NCBI GenBank assembly: GCA_024639905.1
Contig: JAHEGE010000001.1
Coordinates: 434,001-498,000 of the forward strand
DNA: 64,000 bases
Source of the DNA: Gammaproteobacteria bacterium
GTDB lineage: Bacteria; Pseudomonadota; Gammaproteobacteria; Pseudomonadales; Pseudohongiellaceae
Direction: 5' to 3'
Shown: in pieces, positions 1 to 7,026 of the stretch
How the letters are laid out: each line of letters begins with the position of its first letter
Position numbering within the stretch: the first letter of the stretch is position 1
The notes under the pieces: generated by a model
What the model was told of the DNA's origin: nothing
What the model saw: the letters and a program-made list of their open reading frames with translations, nothing else
Databases searched by the model: none
Program-made: the position numbers and the translations under genes

Positions 1-322
1 GGCCGGCGCCAGAGCTCGAGAGAACATAGGACTTAAAACTGCCTGAGCGTACGGCGAAAATCGATTTAAAGCCGTCATGTTGGCGATATAGGTGGTCACC
101 TTTCTTCAGCGGACGGTTGCGTTCGACGATATTGTCCAGCTGTTCCATTTCGCCCTCGTTAAGCGCGATGGGAAGGCAAAGTTCATTGAGCCGACAACTG
201 CCGCAGGAGACTCCTGTGCTGTGCGGGCAAAGCTTAACGATGGGGGCGTTCGCTCGATGGGTGTCGTGCTCGCTGGGGGCGTCGACGGCTATCGAATTGT
301 TCGAGCTTTCCACGGATGGCAT
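1..322 (-). CDS. fnr: FNR/Anr-family transcriptional regulator, N-terminal part (cut by window edge)
   Basis: Translating the minus strand from the ATG at 322 gives 107 residues of an FNR-type regulator before the window ends. Seen: the FNR cysteine cluster C-x2-C-x5-C (SCGSCRLNELCLP), then LNEGEMEQLDNIVERNRPL and the cyclic-nucleotide-binding-like barrel start (FAVRSGSFKSYVL), which align by eye with E. coli FNR around Cys20/23/29. In this family those cysteines plus one more further in hold an oxygen-labile [4Fe-4S] cluster, and the dimer binds TTGAT-N4-ATCAA. The start is supported by GAGGAG about 8 nt upstream. The DNA-binding helix lies outside the window. The call as FNR/Anr rather than cAMP-CRP rests on the cysteines. 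Confidence 0.9.
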   Translation of the reverse strand, partial: MPSVESSNNSIAVDAPSEHDTHRANAPIVKLCPHSTGVSCGSCRLNELCLPIALNEGEMEQLDNIVERNRPLKKGDHLYRQHDGFKSIFAVRSGSFKSYVLSSSGAG

Positions 323-344
323 CCCTGCGACTCCTCACTAATCA

Positions 345-358
345 TTGAGCTAAATCAA
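345..358 (-). promoter_or_regulatory. FNR/Anr box upstream of fnr
   Basis: TTGAGCTAAATCAA matches the FNR/Anr consensus TTGAT-N4-ATCAA at nine of ten fixed bases. Its centre is only about 29 nt from the fnr start codon, so it probably overlaps the core promoter or start point, the arrangement expected for autorepression. Inferred from sequence only. Confidence 0.65.
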
Positions 359-469
359 GATAATGAGGAGAGTTTGCCACTAATTGCCCACTGCGACAAT
401 TCTCGCTTGCCGCACAGGGGTGACAGTCTGTGTCCTAACTTTAGAGTGGGGTCTGCCTTTTCGGCGAGC

Positions 470-904
470 TCATTCGTCGCCCACATACACCGTCAGCACA
501 TCGCAGTGCGCGCCGTGCAATACGCTGTTAGCGGTGGAGCCGAGCAGAATCTTCCAGCCAGAATGGCCGTGGCTGCCTATAACGATCGCATCGACCGCGA
601 GCTCTTTAGCGAGCGCGCGAATCTCTGGTGCAGGCGAGCCTAGTAGCGAGTGTGTGGCGCCGGCGGGCAGCTTGCGTTCATGACCCAAGGCAGCGAGGCG
701 CTCTTCGGCGAATTTCGTCGCCTCAGTTTGCAACTCACTGACATTCGCCACATAGATATCCATGCTATAGGCGGCAGAGATAGGTTCGACGACGTGGACG
801 AGGTGCAGCTTCGAAGTGTCGCCTTTCGCGAGCGCGAGTGCGGCCTCGAGCACCTTATCTGTGTCTTTTGAGAGATCGATGGCAACGAGAATTTTCTGAT
901 ACAT
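470..904 (-). CDS. Universal stress protein, single UspA domain
   Basis: A 144-residue UspA-family protein covering the whole domain. It starts with the usual beta-strand MYQKILVAIDLS and carries the ATP-binding signature G-x2-G-x9-G-S/T near the C-terminus (GSHGHSGWKILLGSTAN). Such proteins are small cytoplasmic dimers that bind ATP or AMP and help cells through starvation, redox or oxygen stress. The ATG at 904 opens the domain directly. A near-perfect FNR/Anr box lies about 120 bp upstream, and the fnr-type gene lies downstream on the same strand, so induction at low oxygen is likely. Anr-controlled usp genes are known in pseudomonads. Confidence 0.9.
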   Translation of the reverse strand: MYQKILVAIDLSKDTDKVLEAALALAKGDTSKLHLVHVVEPISAAYSMDIYVANVSELQTEATKFAEERLAALGHERKLPAGATHSLLGSPAPEIRALAKELAVDAIVIGSHGHSGWKILLGSTANSVLHGAHCDVLTVYVGDE

Positions 905-1016
905 GGCGTTCTCCTATTGCGGCTGCGGGGTGTAGATCTAATCCGTGAGCACTCAAGATATACCTCTGAGTGGCTTGGATTCAATAGGATTTGATCGTGT
1001 TTTAGGCAAGATGGCG

Positions 1017-1030
1017 TTGATCGAGGTCAA
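1017..1030 (-). promoter_or_regulatory. FNR/Anr box upstream of uspA-type gene
   Basis: On the minus strand this reads TTGACCTCGATCAA, an Anr-type half-site pair. About 22 nt further downstream is TCAAAT, a four-of-six match to a -10 box, at the position expected for a class II FNR promoter (box centred near -41.5). The predicted start leaves about an 80-nt leader before the usp gene at 904. Confidence 0.6.
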
Positions 1031-1075
1031 TGCGCGCGGTGAAAAAAGACGCGTCTGCTGTGAGACGACTCGGCG

Positions 1076-2473
1076 CTAGAGAAAGGGCGAGAATAGCCAT
1101 GCGATGGCGTCGCGCAGGCGCATCCAGCGCGCTCGCGGGTCCGGAGCTTGCGGGTCAAGTTTGCGGGCATGGACGAATAGGTCGTCGATATAAGCGCCGA
1201 GCCAGGCATTGCAAGAATGTGAGAACAGCTCGAGACCAAGCTCGAAATTGAGTCTTAAGCTGCGCGGGTCGATGTTCGCAGAGCCCAGTAAGGCGTAGTC
1301 CTGATCGATGAGGATCGCCTTCGTATGGATGAAAGGCGCTGGCAAGAGATAGACCGGCAAGCCGTCGCTGACGAGACGCCTTAATGTGTGTTGCGCAGCC
1401 CAGTGCGCGAGGTGAACGTTGCCGCGCTCCGGCAGGATAACGCGCACGTCTACACCGCGAAGGCGGGCGGCAGTCAATGCGCCGACCAGGTCCCTATCGG
1501 GCAGGAAATAAGGTGTCATCAACCACAGACGATCTTGCGCGCTGGAGAACACGCCAAGTAGCACGTCATTGAGTTTGTCGAGGTCTTCATTCGGTCCGTC
1601 CAGTATCAGCCGAGCATGGATATCGCTATCGGGCGGCGTCTCTGTTTCGGCTGACCACCGAGCGTGCAGACTCTCGCCGCTGCTACGCTGCCAATCGTCG
1701 GCAAAGGCGCGACCGAAGTCGGCAACAATGGATCCCTCCACGCGCACGTGAAGGTCGCGCGCGGGTGAACGCACGGCGGGGTCGTCGACGAGGTGGCGCG
1801 CGCTGATGTTGTGGCCGCCGGTGTAGGCGATACGGCGATCGATGATGAGGGTCTTGCGGTGATTGCGCAGATTAATGTGTAGGGAGGGTGGAATGAGGCG
1901 CAGGGGGTCGAAACGCGTGAAACGGAGGCCGGCGCGCAGCAAATGGCTGCCCACTCGGGGAGGGTAGGCGAGCTCGCCAAGGCCATCGATGAGTATGCAG
2001 ACTTCTACGCCGCGCGCCTGCGCTGCTTCGAGTGCCGCAACAAATTGACGGCCGATCTGATCGTGCTGGAAAAGATAGGTGCACAGATAGATCGAATCCC
2101 GGGCCTGATGAATGTCATCAAGCATCGCGGGAAAGCACTCATCTCCGTTGACTAAGAAACGCAGATTTTGACACCCGCGCAGGCTGCGTCCACTCGCGCG
2201 TTGGCCTATAAGCGCACGTGTGTGTCCGGCGCGTGAATACTGTGCCTCGAGCTCTGCGCGTGACAGCTGCGGGCTCGCGTAGAGGCGAGCCGCGGTGCTG
2301 CGTGTCCGATTGATGCCGAACAGCAAATAAGCAGCCGGTCCGACGAGAGGCATGAGCAGGCAAAAGCTGACCCAAGCTAGCGCCGAACGTGAATCGCTTT
2401 TTGTGAGTAGCGCGTGGGTCGCCGCGGTGAATGCCAGCAATAACAGTGAAACGCTGAGAAGAAGGCTAAACAC
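1076..2473 (-). CDS. cls: Cardiolipin synthase (phospholipase D family)
   Basis: Makes cardiolipin from phosphatidylglycerol at the inner membrane. Two N-terminal membrane helices (FSLLLSVSLLLLAF and the segment around LAWVSFCLLMPLVGPAAYLLFG) are followed by two PLD catalytic motifs: HRKTLIID with GGHN, and HTKAILID with GSANID. Both histidine, lysine and aspartate sets are intact. The GTG at 2473 is preferred to the ATG at 2539. AGGAG sits 8 nt before it, the protein then begins at the first helix, and it overlaps the upstream gene's stop (2466) by only 8 nt rather than 74. Length from here is 465 residues, normal for the family. It is probably co-transcribed with the EEP gene. Confidence 0.9.
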   Translation of the reverse strand: MFSLLLSVSLLLLAFTAATHALLTKSDSRSALAWVSFCLLMPLVGPAAYLLFGINRTRSTAARLYASPQLSRAELEAQYSRAGHTRALIGQRASGRSLRGCQNLRFLVNGDECFPAMLDDIHQARDSIYLCTYLFQHDQIGRQFVAALEAAQARGVEVCILIDGLGELAYPPRVGSHLLRAGLRFTRFDPLRLIPPSLHINLRNHRKTLIIDRRIAYTGGHNISARHLVDDPAVRSPARDLHVRVEGSIVADFGRAFADDWQRSSGESLHARWSAETETPPDSDIHARLILDGPNEDLDKLNDVLLGVFSSAQDRLWLMTPYFLPDRDLVGALTAARLRGVDVRVILPERGNVHLAHWAAQHTLRRLVSDGLPVYLLPAPFIHTKAILIDQDYALLGSANIDPRSLRLNFELGLELFSHSCNAWLGAYIDDLFVHARKLDPQAPDPRARWMRLRDAIAWLFSPFL

Positions 2474-3212
2474 GCGGCTTACTCCTACAGTCTGCGACGA
2501 GTGCGCTGTGGTCGGATAGTCGTCGCCAGAGTGGGTCATTCGGTCTGCTTACCGATTCGATTCGAATCCCCCGGAAGTAGAGCCTGTCCATCTGCAGCAG
2601 CGGCAGGGTGGCGGGAAAGCTCTTCGCCAGCTTGCCGGTGCGGTACTCGAACGCCTCCTCCACGCCTAGCTGTTGCTTGAGGCGACGGTGGCTCAGTTGA
2701 CGCCAGTCGTTAAAGTCGCCGGCGACTAGCAGCGGCGCATCGGGGTCTATTTTTTCTTTAATGTAATCGATGAGTTTAGACAGCTGCGCGTGGCGCTCGC
2801 GTTCGAACAGGCCGAGGTGAACGCTGATGAGTTCGAACCCGGACTCCAAGGTGACGTGGAGAAGCCCTCGCTGGGAGACGCGGTGGAGGCTTAAGTCTTC
2901 GTTATGCCAGCGCGCGATTGGCACTGCGCTCATAATGGCATTGCCGTGATGGCCATTGGTCGTCACCGCGTTTTTACCGTAGGCAAAATGTGGCCACACG
3001 GCATCGGCGAGGAATTCGAGCTGATCGGTGTTTGGCCAACCGCTTAAACGCTTTCGATAGCGCCGGCTTTCGCCGCTAACCTCTTGCAGGAAGACAAGAG
3101 AGCAGCCACTGTCACGTAGAGCGACGCGCAGTGCCTCCAGCGTGTAGCGTAGATTGTTTGCAGAGAAACCTTTGTGCATGTTCAGCGTGAGCGCCTTGAA
3201 CTCTCCCTGCAT
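2466..3212 (-). CDS. Endonuclease/exonuclease/phosphatase (EEP) family protein
   Basis: A 248-residue metal-dependent phosphoesterase of the DNase I-like EEP fold. Visible motifs are the N-terminal strand with Asn (LTLNMHKGF), the metal-binding Glu (VFLQEV), the His of ISVHLGLF, the catalytic AGDFNDW, and the terminal SDHSALVADC. The ATG at 3212 has AAGGAGGTG upstream, stronger than any signal at the longer in-frame start (3311). There is no signal peptide. Genes of this type often sit beside cardiolipin synthase, as here, where the reading frames overlap. A role with phospholipid head groups is possible, but the substrate cannot be read from sequence. Confidence 0.85.
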   Translation of the reverse strand: MQGEFKALTLNMHKGFSANNLRYTLEALRVALRDSGCSLVFLQEVSGESRRYRKRLSGWPNTDQLEFLADAVWPHFAYGKNAVTTNGHHGNAIMSAVPIARWHNEDLSLHRVSQRGLLHVTLESGFELISVHLGLFERERHAQLSKLIDYIKEKIDPDAPLLVAGDFNDWRQLSHRRLKQQLGVEEAFEYRTGKLAKSFPATLPLLQMDRLYFRGIRIESVSRPNDPLWRRLSDHSALVADCRSKPRV

Positions 3213-3240
3213 CGTGGTCACCTCCTTGCTGTTAATCGAT

Positions 3241-4098
3241 CTAGCTTCGCTGCACGCGTTCGCCGCAGTACTTACAGAACTTAGCATCGAGGTCGTGGCC
3301 GCTAGCCTCACAGCCGTCGCAAGTCGAACTCACGCCAGTCTGCCTTTGGCCGCTGCGCTGCACCTGCTGCATCAGCTCCGCCCCAATAATCCCCGTTGGC
3401 ACGGCAATGATGGCGTAGCCGCAGATCATGGCAAACGCGGCAACGAACTGGCCTAGCGAGGTCTGTGGCGCGATATCGCCATAGCCCACGGTGGTAATGG
3501 TGACGATCGCCCAATAAATGGACACGGGTATATTGTTAAAGCCGTTTGCTGGGCCCTCTATAACGAACATGAGCGCGCCGAAAACAACGATGAGAATTAG
3601 CACGGAGAACAGGAAAACAAATATTTTGCGACGCGCTTGGAGTAATGCGGCGTACAACAGGTTGGCCTCGCCGATGTAGCGAAACAGTTTAAGTATGCGG
3701 AAGATACGTAGCACCCGCAGGATACGAATGACGAGCAGGTAAGCCGCGGCCGGGAACAAGAAGGCGAGGTAGGTCGGTAAGATCGAGAATAAGTCGATAA
3801 TGCCGTAAAAGCTGAAAATATAAGCGCGCTTACGCGTGGTTGAGTAGATGCGCAAGGCGTACTCGAAGGTGAAGACGAGAGTGAAAGCCCATTCTAGTCT
3901 GTAGAGGAGTTCGCCATAGTCGGCGTGCACGGAAGCGACAGAGTCCGCTAGGACGGCTGCCACGCTGGACAATATGAGGATGATGAGCACGAGATCAAAC
4001 CAGCGACCGGCGGGCGAGTCATAGCCGAAGATGATGTCGAAGATGGCTTTCTGTAGAGGAGATTGCTGCGCCTCTTGCGGGGACTGAGTGTCGGTCAT
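3241..4098 (-). CDS. Voltage-gated K+ channel-type ion transporter with C-terminal zinc ribbon
   Basis: A 285-residue Kv-type subunit. It has six membrane helices, an S4 segment with Arg/Lys every third residue (IRILRVLRIFRILKLFR), a pore helix and the K+ selectivity filter TTVGYGD (near residue 203), then S6 (FAMICGYAIIAVPTGII). Tetramers would pass K+ across the inner membrane in response to voltage. The tail is unusual: CDGCEA followed by CKYCGE forms a two-CxxC zinc-ribbon-like module of about 30 residues. The gene lies 28 bp upstream of the EEP gene, on the same strand, and may head that operon. Confidence 0.9.
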   Translation of the reverse strand: MTDTQSPQEAQQSPLQKAIFDIIFGYDSPAGRWFDLVLIILILSSVAAVLADSVASVHADYGELLYRLEWAFTLVFTFEYALRIYSTTRKRAYIFSFYGIIDLFSILPTYLAFLFPAAAYLLVIRILRVLRIFRILKLFRYIGEANLLYAALLQARRKIFVFLFSVLILIVVFGALMFVIEGPANGFNNIPVSIYWAIVTITTVGYGDIAPQTSLGQFVAAFAMICGYAIIAVPTGIIGAELMQQVQRSGQRQTGVSSTCDGCEASGHDLDAKFCKYCGERVQRS

Positions 4099-4204
4099 GT
4101 GTGCTTCGCTCGCAGTGTGCGGGTGCAGTGACGTCGACGATCACTCTACTCGGTCGAGTTCGAGAGCGCCTTGATCTGAATCTATCAAGGCGCGCTCGCT
4201 GTGG

Positions 4205-5353
4205 CTAGCTTGCCGCGCGGATCATGTTGCGGGCAATGATGATTTGTTGAATCTGGCTGGTGCCTTCGTACAGTCTAAAGAGGCGCACGTCGCGGTAGAA
4301 GCGCTCAACGGCATATTCCGACATGTAACCAGCGCCGCCGTGAATCTGCACGGCGCGGTCGGCGACACGGCCTACCATTTCGGTGCAGAACAACTTGCAG
4401 GCAGACGACTCGGTGCTCACGTTTTCGTTGCGGTCGCGGCGCCTTGCCGTCTCGAGAGTCATGCATTCTGCCGCGTAGGTTTCGGTCTGCGAGTCGGCGA
4501 GCATGGCTTGGATAAGCTGCTGCTCGGCGAGCGGCTGACCGAATTGCTTGCGCTGCATGGCGTAATCAAGGGCATCGGCTATGAGCCGCTTCGCGACGCC
4601 GATTGAGACACCAGAGATATGGAGGCGTCCACGGTCCAGCACCTTCATCGCGGTGATGAAGCCTTCGCCTTCCTCGCCAATGATGTTCTCAGCAGGCACT
4701 TTGACGTCCTCGAAAATCACATCACAGGTCATCGAACCAGACTGACCCATCTTCTTATCGATAGAGCCTAGTGTGATTCCGGGTGTGTCGCGCTCGACGA
4801 TGAAGGACGAGATGCCGCGTGCGCCCTTAATGTCTGGGTTGGTACGCGCCATGACGTTGAACGTGTGGGCGACCGGGGCGTTGGTGATATAGCGCTTGGT
4901 GCCGTTGATGATATAGAAATCGCCCTCGCGGCGTGCGGTGGTTCGTAACGAGGCGGCATCGGAGCCCGCCTCTGGCTCGGTCAGGCAGAAACAGCTAATC
5001 CATTCGCCGCTCGCGTATTTGGGCAGGTATTTCTGCTTCTGCGCCTCGGTGCCGTTAAACACGATCGCCGCAGAGCCGATGCCGTTATTCGTGCCCATAA
5101 TCGACCGGAACGCCGGCGAGGTGTGGCCCAAGGCCATGGAAACGAGAATTTCTTCCTCCATGGTCAATCCTAGTCCGCCGTACTCTTCAGGGATCGTGAG
5201 GCCGAAGAGGCCGAGCTCGCGCATCTCTTGCAGCAGGTGGTCGGGCAGTTTGCCTTCTTCTGCCATTTGTTCCTCAGCAGGAATAAGGCGTTCGCGTACG
5301 AAGCGTTCGATGATGTCGACGAGCTGGTTGATGGTCTCTTGATCACGGATCAT
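4205..5353 (-). CDS. Acyl-CoA dehydrogenase (short/medium-chain type)
   Basis: FAD enzyme, 382 residues, that makes trans-2-enoyl-CoA in beta-oxidation and passes electrons to ETF. Seen: the FAD/substrate segment CFCLTEPEAGSDAASL, the mid-domain ITNAPVAHTFNVMART, the RKQFGQPL motif, QIHGGAGYMSEY, and RLYEGTSQIQQ, whose Glu is the catalytic base in the short-chain family. The start is an ATG with AGGAAAA 4 nt upstream. The gene is divergent from the thiolase at 5743, with a 389-bp shared upstream region. Chain length and branched or straight preference cannot be fixed from sequence alone. Confidence 0.92.
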   Translation of the reverse strand: MIRDQETINQLVDIIERFVRERLIPAEEQMAEEGKLPDHLLQEMRELGLFGLTIPEEYGGLGLTMEEEILVSMALGHTSPAFRSIMGTNNGIGSAAIVFNGTEAQKQKYLPKYASGEWISCFCLTEPEAGSDAASLRTTARREGDFYIINGTKRYITNAPVAHTFNVMARTNPDIKGARGISSFIVERDTPGITLGSIDKKMGQSGSMTCDVIFEDVKVPAENIIGEEGEGFITAMKVLDRGRLHISGVSIGVAKRLIADALDYAMQRKQFGQPLAEQQLIQAMLADSQTETYAAECMTLETARRRDRNENVSTESSACKLFCTEMVGRVADRAVQIHGGAGYMSEYAVERFYRDVRLFRLYEGTSQIQQIIIARNMIRAAS

Positions 5354-5742
5354 GTGGTTTTCCTGTGTAATGTTTGGGCTCGAGCCTGAGGCAGCTGTGA
5401 GACTTTAATGGGAAAAGGAGCGGCTAGCGCGGCGTTGCTGGCCGGCAACTCTGGGGCAGCCTAGGGCGCCCCATGGCGTATTTGTTTGGATCGAGAAAAT
5501 ACCATAGTTGACAGCGCTGTGCGACCTCCTAGGAGGGCCTTCTGAGCGCACGGCAGATGCCGCTCTCCCACGCTTACCTCTGCTTAAAACCCTATGCTAT
5601 GATCGAGCGATTGGCGTCAGCTCGAGGAGACCTCAAGTTAACTTAGGCTGAAGACTCTACGTAACTCGCAGGCGCCCCAGACCACACCAATCACTTCAAG
5701 ATTCATCACCAAGATTCATAAAGAACAGAGAGAATTTATCCC
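5354..5742. promoter_or_regulatory. Divergent intergenic region between acyl-CoA dehydrogenase and thiolase
   Basis: 389 bp without a convincing gene. It must hold promoters for both flanking genes. Seen: a perfect 12-bp palindrome CCTCCTAGGAGG at 5525-5536, a perfect 10-bp palindrome AAGTTAACTT at 5635-5644, and a possible -10 box TATGAT at 5598-5603 pointing at the thiolase but with only a weak -35. The palindromes are candidate operators for an unlinked fatty-acid regulator, as no regulator gene is adjacent. Confidence 0.4.
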
Positions 5743-6963
5743 ATGGCAGACAAGCAACTCAACGACGCCTTTATCTACTCAGGCGGTCGCTCGGCCTTCG
5801 GTCGTCACGGCGGCGCCCTGTCGTCTATTCGTCCCGACGATTTGCTCGCTCACGTGATCAAATCCGTTGTCGAGAGCAGCGGCTTTACGCCAGAAACCTT
5901 CGAAGATGTGGTGATGGGCAATACTAACGGTGCCGGTGAGGATTGCCGCAACGTGGCCCGTTTCGCCTCACTGCGTGCGGGCATGCCAACTGCGCTTGCG
6001 GGCATCACGGTCAATCGACTGTGCGGCTCTGGCTTGGCAGCGACGCTCGATGCTGCGCGTGGCGTTAAAGTGGGCGAGGGCGACCTATTCCTCGCCGGTG
6101 GCGTAGAGTCGATGAGCCGAGCGCCGCTCGTCTTATCCAAGGCGAATAGCGCGTTCGATCGCGGTCAGCAGATCGCCGACAGCACGCTCGGCGCGCGCTT
6201 CACCAATCCGGCCTACGCGAAGGTCTTCGGTAACGACACGATGCCGCAGACTGCAGACAATATCGCCGCCGATCTTGGTATTTCCCGCGAGGACAGCGAT
6301 ATTTTCGCCGCCTCCTCGCAGTCTAAATACGAGGCCGCGCGCGCTGCTGAGTTCTTCAAAGACGAAATCATTCCCATCGAAGTCGACCAAGGCCGTAAAA
6401 AGCCCGCGATCACTGTCGATGCGGACGAGCACCCACGGCCTTCGTCCGATCTCGACACGTTAGCCAATCTGCGTTCGCTGTTCGAAGGCGGCGTGGTGAC
6501 CGCAGGTAATGCGTCGGGCATCAACGATGGCGCCGCGGCACTGGTTATCGGAAATCGGGAAGTTGGCGAAAAGTTCGGCATGAAGCCGCGGGTACGCATC
6601 ATCGCCGGTGCGGTGGCGGGCGTAGAGCCCCGGGTAATGGGTCTTGGTCCTGTATTCGCTATCCAAAAAGCACTGGCGCGAGCAAATCTTACTTTGAATG
6701 ATATGGATGTCATCGAGATCAATGAAGCGTTTGCCACACAGGTATTGGGCTGCCTCAAGATGCTGGAGGTCGATTTCACCGACCCTCGCGTCAATCCCAA
6801 TGGCGGCGCCATCGCGGTAGGGCACCCGCTGGGCGCGTCGGGTGCGCGCATCGCGCTTACGACGATGCGCCAACTCGAGCGCACTGGGGGCCGCTATGCG
6901 GCGATCAGCCTCTGCATTGGCATTGGCCAAGGCGTGGCTGCAATTATTGAACGCCTCGACTAG
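5743..6963 (+). CDS. Acetyl-CoA C-acyltransferase (3-ketoacyl-CoA thiolase)
   Basis: 406-residue thiolase that cleaves 3-ketoacyl-CoA to acetyl-CoA and a shortened acyl-CoA. The nucleophilic Cys is in NRLCGSGLAA (near residue 92), the His in GGAIAVGHPLGASGAR, and the second Cys in SLCIGIGQGVA; NEAFA is present. The ATG follows a weak purine stretch (AGAGAG, 12 nt away). It is the first gene of a same-strand run with the hydratase/dehydrogenase 64 bp downstream, giving the last three steps of beta-oxidation in one unit. Sequence style also resembles beta-ketoadipyl-CoA thiolases (PcaF-like), so the chain-length preference is open. Confidence 0.92.
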   Translation: MADKQLNDAFIYSGGRSAFGRHGGALSSIRPDDLLAHVIKSVVESSGFTPETFEDVVMGNTNGAGEDCRNVARFASLRAGMPTALAGITVNRLCGSGLAATLDAARGVKVGEGDLFLAGGVESMSRAPLVLSKANSAFDRGQQIADSTLGARFTNPAYAKVFGNDTMPQTADNIAADLGISREDSDIFAASSQSKYEAARAAEFFKDEIIPIEVDQGRKKPAITVDADEHPRPSSDLDTLANLRSLFEGGVVTAGNASGINDGAAALVIGNREVGEKFGMKPRVRIIAGAVAGVEPRVMGLGPVFAIQKALARANLTLNDMDVIEINEAFATQVLGCLKMLEVDFTDPRVNPNGGAIAVGHPLGASGARIALTTMRQLERTGGRYAAISLCIGIGQGVAAIIERLD

Positions 6964-7026
6964 CAGTTATCTGTTTACAGTCCAGTTCAACGAATACGGA
7001 ATACAAATCGAAAAGGGGAAGACACA

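Noticed and set aside
92-683. Plus-strand frames over the left end
   Set aside because: They run opposite to the fnr and usp genes, have no recognisable domain, and the minus-strand frames have clear family motifs.
990-1004. Second FNR-like site TTGATCGTG near the usp promoter
   Set aside because: Only one half-site matches; the other half (TTTTA) does not.
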